Assembly (NCBI GenBank): GCA_946887085.1
Contig: CAMPKG010000039.1
Span: forward strand, 1 to 14,892
Origin: an uncultured Sphingobacteriales bacterium
GTDB taxonomy: Bacteria; Bacteroidota; Bacteroidia; Chitinophagales; Chitinophagaceae
DNA length: 14,892 nucleotides
Direction of reading: 5' to 3'
Shown: piece after piece, positions 12,145 through 14,892 of the stretch
Layout: each line of letters starts with the position of its first letter
How positions within the stretch are numbered: position 1 is the stretch's first letter
Position numbers and translations under genes: made by a program
The notes under the pieces: model-generated
Databases searched by the model: none
The model's input: only the letters and a program-made list of their open reading frames with translations
What the model was told of the DNA's origin: nothing

Positions 12145-13959
12145 CTACAGTTTCTCAGGCAGGCTATAATTCCTTCCCTGGTTTTGTTGCTGCAGCCAGG
12201 CCACCAGCGGCTGGAAGTACTCGAGCATAGCTTTGGCGTTCAGTTCATCGCCGGTTGATTCTTTCAGTACTTCGCGCCAGTCTTTAGAGGCGCCGGGGTA
12301 AGTGATTTTCTTCAGGAAATCGCCGATAGCCGTCTGGCCGTAATAGTTGGTAGCGCGCGGGTCCTGCTTCAGTATGTTCTTCGATATGTGGTTGTGCAGC
12401 TGGTACAGTATCACATAGCTCAGCGCATAATCATAATACTGTGCGGGGTCGTCGTTGATGTGTGTTTTGGTAGCCGCATCGCAATACTCTTCGCCACGTG
12501 TGGTGGGTGGTACAATGCCCTGGTATTTTTTAGCCAGCTCCCACCAGCGCGCGTTGAATTGCTCCGGCGCCAGCTTATCCACGTACAGCGATTTTTCGAA
12601 ATTGCTCATCGTACCCGAAGAGAAGAAGATGAACACCACAGAGTTCAGCGCTTCTTTCAGCAGGCTCTGTATGCTGTCTACCTGCACATTGGCCGGCACC
12701 AGGCCGCGGTCCACCAGGTAGGGCTTTTGCATGGCAGCAAGGCCCATCATGGTACCGATGGCCTCGTGGTAAGCGCGGTTGGCGCCGCCACGCAGCAGCG
12801 GTGGAACATCTTTGTTGGTATAGGTCATGTAGTAATAGATATGGCCCAGCTCGTGGTTGGCAGTTTCCCACCACTCGGAGTTTGGCTCTACGCTCATCAG
12901 GCTGCGCACATCGTTGTTCAGGTCCATATGCCAGGCAGAGGCGTGGTTATTCTTTTTGACGTTGGAATCTGCGGGGTAAGGATACAGGCTTGACTGGCTC
13001 CAGAACGTAGCCGGCAGTGCAGGGAAACCGATGCTGGTATACAGCTTCTCGCCTTCCTTTACGATCCACTCGGGCGTTTTGGTGCGCAGCACGCTGTCGA
13101 GGTTGATGCCTTTTACATCCACCACCGAGCTCCAGTCCTGGCCCCAGCGGTTGGGCAGCCAGTGTGCAGGCAGCAGCTCAGGCACGGGCTGGTTGTATTT
13201 TTTAGCCAGCTCGTAACGCATCCAGGTATGCAGTTCGCGGTACAGTGGGTAGAGCTCGTTCATGAGGCGGTCCATAGTCTGCATCATCTCGTCGCTCTTC
13301 ATGCCGTAGTCGCTCACCTGGTAGGTGAAGTAATCGGGGTAGCCCAGTGCCTGCACGGTTTGGTTGCGCAGGTCGCGGAGATTGACAAGGCCGGTTTTCA
13401 GGGTCTTACCAACTTCTTTGCTGGCAGTCCATGCGGCGAGGCGTTTGTTGATGTCGTTCTCTTTCTTGAGGACATCGTCGAGGTCGTTGGTGCTTACCTT
13501 CTTGCCGCCGAGGGTGTACTGGAAGCTGTAAAGCTGGCGCGTCTGGTTGTTCTCAGCCGCGATGCGTTGCTTCACTACTGCTTCTACGGTTTGCGGGTTG
13601 TTGGCAGCGAAGTAGAGGATCAGCTCAAACTGTTTGGCCTGTATGGGCGTGAGCTTGTTCTTCATCGCCATGTATTTTTTGGCACTGTCGATGTTGGAAG
13701 TGCTGCCGGTGAAAGCTGCCATCGCTTCGTCGGCAAGGCGTGCATTCACGGTGTTGGTCGAGTCGCCCTCTACTATCTCCGTGTTTGCCTTCCACTGCGC
13801 ATTGCTGACGTTGGTATAGAGCTTCACATATTCGGCAGTGTAGCCGTCGAGAAATTTCTGGGCGGCTGCCTGTTCGCCACTACTTTTTGAGCTCTCGCCG
13901 GCAAACTGGCAGGAGGCCATGAATGAGGCAAGAATGATGGTACCAAGGAGTTGTTTCAT
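12145..13959 (-). CDS. M2-family (ACE-like) zinc metallopeptidase lipoprotein
   Basis: The 604-residue protein is a peptidyl-dipeptidase-type enzyme related to angiotensin-converting enzyme, which removes C-terminal dipeptides. The zinc motif HELGH has His369, Glu370 and His373; the third ligand is Glu399 in GANRAYHEAIG, matching the GANPGFHEAIG region of ACE. THINDDPAQYYDY and the following helix (about residue 500) match the substrate-binding part of ACE. The N-terminus is a lipoprotein signal with the lipobox MASC and lipidated Cys17, so it should be anchored in the outer or inner membrane and act in the periplasm or at the surface. The length is normal for M2. It follows the M28 peptidase gene on the same strand with a 112-nt gap and has its own terminator. 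Confidence 0.93.
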   Translation of the reverse strand: MKQLLGTIILASFMASCQFAGESSKSSGEQAAAQKFLDGYTAEYVKLYTNVSNAQWKANTEIVEGDSTNTVNARLADEAMAAFTGSTSNIDSAKKYMAMKNKLTPIQAKQFELILYFAANNPQTVEAVVKQRIAAENNQTRQLYSFQYTLGGKKVSTNDLDDVLKKENDINKRLAAWTASKEVGKTLKTGLVNLRDLRNQTVQALGYPDYFTYQVSDYGMKSDEMMQTMDRLMNELYPLYRELHTWMRYELAKKYNQPVPELLPAHWLPNRWGQDWSSVVDVKGINLDSVLRTKTPEWIVKEGEKLYTSIGFPALPATFWSQSSLYPYPADSNVKKNNHASAWHMDLNNDVRSLMSVEPNSEWWETANHELGHIYYYMTYTNKDVPPLLRGGANRAYHEAIGTMMGLAAMQKPYLVDRGLVPANVQVDSIQSLLKEALNSVVFIFFSSGTMSNFEKSLYVDKLAPEQFNARWWELAKKYQGIVPPTTRGEEYCDAATKTHINDDPAQYYDYALSYVILYQLHNHISKNILKQDPRATNYYGQTAIGDFLKKITYPGASKDWREVLKESTGDELNAKAMLEYFQPLVAWLQQQNQGRNYSLPEKL

Positions 13960-14071
13960 TGTATGCTTGTGTTTATGAACTGATGCAAAACTTGTCGAAC
14001 CAATATCCGCACATCTGCTGTAATAACCATCACGCAGTTGGGGGGAGTTGGTAAGATACCAAAGCTAAGCC

Positions 14072-14892
14072 TTATAAGCTACCGGTAAACTCTATGAGCA
14101 GCTTTGCCAGCCCGTCGATGTAAGCGAGACTTAGCTCTTTGGCCGTATCGAATACATCGTGGTAGTATGGTTTGGTGCCATTGCTATAGATGAAGACCGC
14201 AGGAACACCCGCAGCACTGAAGCTGTAGTGGTCGCTGTTCTGCGTTTGCCCGCGAACCACCACTTTAGGTACATAGGCGTTCTTCAGGTTGATGCGCTCG
14301 AGCAGGTTGAATTCGCGCTTCATCTCGTCGCCGTTCACGACGGTGATGCCATTGGTAGCATCGCCGGTCATATCGAGGTTGACAACGAAGCGTATTTGCT
14401 CCAGCGGGAACAACGGGGTTTTCACATAGTGTTTCGAACCGACAAGCCCTGCCTCCTCACCGCTGAACAGCATAAAGGCCACAGAGTATTTCTGGGGGTG
14501 CCGCGCAAAATAGTTGGCCAGGTATAGCACGAGCGAAGTGCCGCTGGCGTTATCATGCGCGCCGGGAAAAACGGTTTGCCTGCCCATGCGGCCCAGATGA
14601 TCGTAGTGAGCAGTGAAAACGATGAAGCTATCGGGGTTCTCTGTGCCAGGTACAAAACCTATAAGGTTGTGGTTTTTGAATGCAGGGACGAATTTGGATT
14701 CGACATTCACCGCAGCATAAGAAACACGTTTGGGAAGCACAGTGTCCTCCACATAAAGGATCGTTGCCGGAATAGTTTCCTGCCATGCCGACCAGGTGAG
14801 CTTACCATGCTTCGGCATGATGAATAAGCCTTTGGGAAACTGCTTGGCGAATGTGCGATGGGAAAGCTTGAGATATTTGGTTACCGTATCGG
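14072..14892 (-). CDS. M28-family zinc metallopeptidase, 5' end beyond the window
   Basis: The frame is open to the right edge, so the N-terminus is missing; an internal Met lies at 14818 and 24 further codons can be read upstream (ending near the edge with DTVTKYLKLSHRTFAKQ). Counting from that Met, the two-zinc site is complete: His71 in TAHYDHLG, Asp89 in GAHDNASGTS, Glu121 and Glu122 in FSGEEAGLVGS, Asp149 in VVNLDMTGD and His220 in YYHDVFDT. This marks an aminopeptidase-type M28 enzyme of the kind usually exported in Bacteroidota; whether it has a signal peptide cannot be seen. With the M2 dipeptidase downstream it could form a peptide-degradation pair. Confidence 0.92.
   Translation of the reverse strand, partial: DTVTKYLKLSHRTFAKQFPKGLFIMPKHGKLTWSAWQETIPATILYVEDTVLPKRVSYAAVNVESKFVPAFKNHNLIGFVPGTENPDSFIVFTAHYDHLGRMGRQTVFPGAHDNASGTSLVLYLANYFARHPQKYSVAFMLFSGEEAGLVGSKHYVKTPLFPLEQIRFVVNLDMTGDATNGITVVNGDEMKREFNLLERINLKNAYVPKVVVRGQTQNSDHYSFSAAGVPAVFIYSNGTKPYYHDVFDTAKELSLAYIDGLAKLLIEFTGSL

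Noticed and set aside
13162..13890. 242-codon plus-strand frame inside the M2 peptidase gene
   Set aside because: Shadow of the peptidase gene: the minus-strand protein has a full zinc site and normal length, while this frame shows no family features.

Overview
The window looks like chromosomal DNA from a Bacteroidota species, most likely a relative of the Chitinophagaceae. Three things point that way. The ribosomal operon order is rplM-rpsI-rpsB-tsf. Promoters have the Bacteroidota form (a TTTG/TTG box about 20 nt upstream of TAnnTTTG) instead of -35/-10 hexamers. Start codons are mostly preceded by A-rich tracts without a Shine-Dalgarno sequence. The genus is an inference; no 16S or other marker is present to settle it.

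Layout. 1-73 (-): first codons of a secreted protein that runs off the edge. 74-366: its upstream region and the terminator of the ribosomal operon. 367-3192 (-): tsf, rpsB, rpsI, rplM, read from a clear promoter at 3233-3267. 3412-4002 (-): multi-pass membrane protein. 4177-5709 (+): a tight set of DinB-like protein, pentapeptide-repeat protein and MerR-type regulator, meeting a ClpP-family protease (-) tail to tail in a shared CTAG at 5706-5709. 6356-9022 (+): methyltransferase, membrane protein, signal peptidase I.

9023-11457 is the accessory part. A palindrome-ended intergenic repeat abuts an Mrr-type restriction endonuclease that survives only as its 3' third. Then come two tandem paralogous unknown proteins on the minus strand, flanked on both sides by two homologous elements of about 140 nt on the plus strand. 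Each element has a promoter box, a hairpin placed at the expected transcript start and conserved blocks at fixed spacing. These twin elements are the best candidate for something undescribed here: a small RNA family or tiny peptide genes.

11458-14892 (all -): an AhpD/carboxymuconolactone decarboxylase-like protein lacking the usual His, an M2 (ACE-like) metallopeptidase lipoprotein, and an M28 metallopeptidase truncated by the window edge. The two peptidases probably act together in peptide breakdown outside the cytoplasm.
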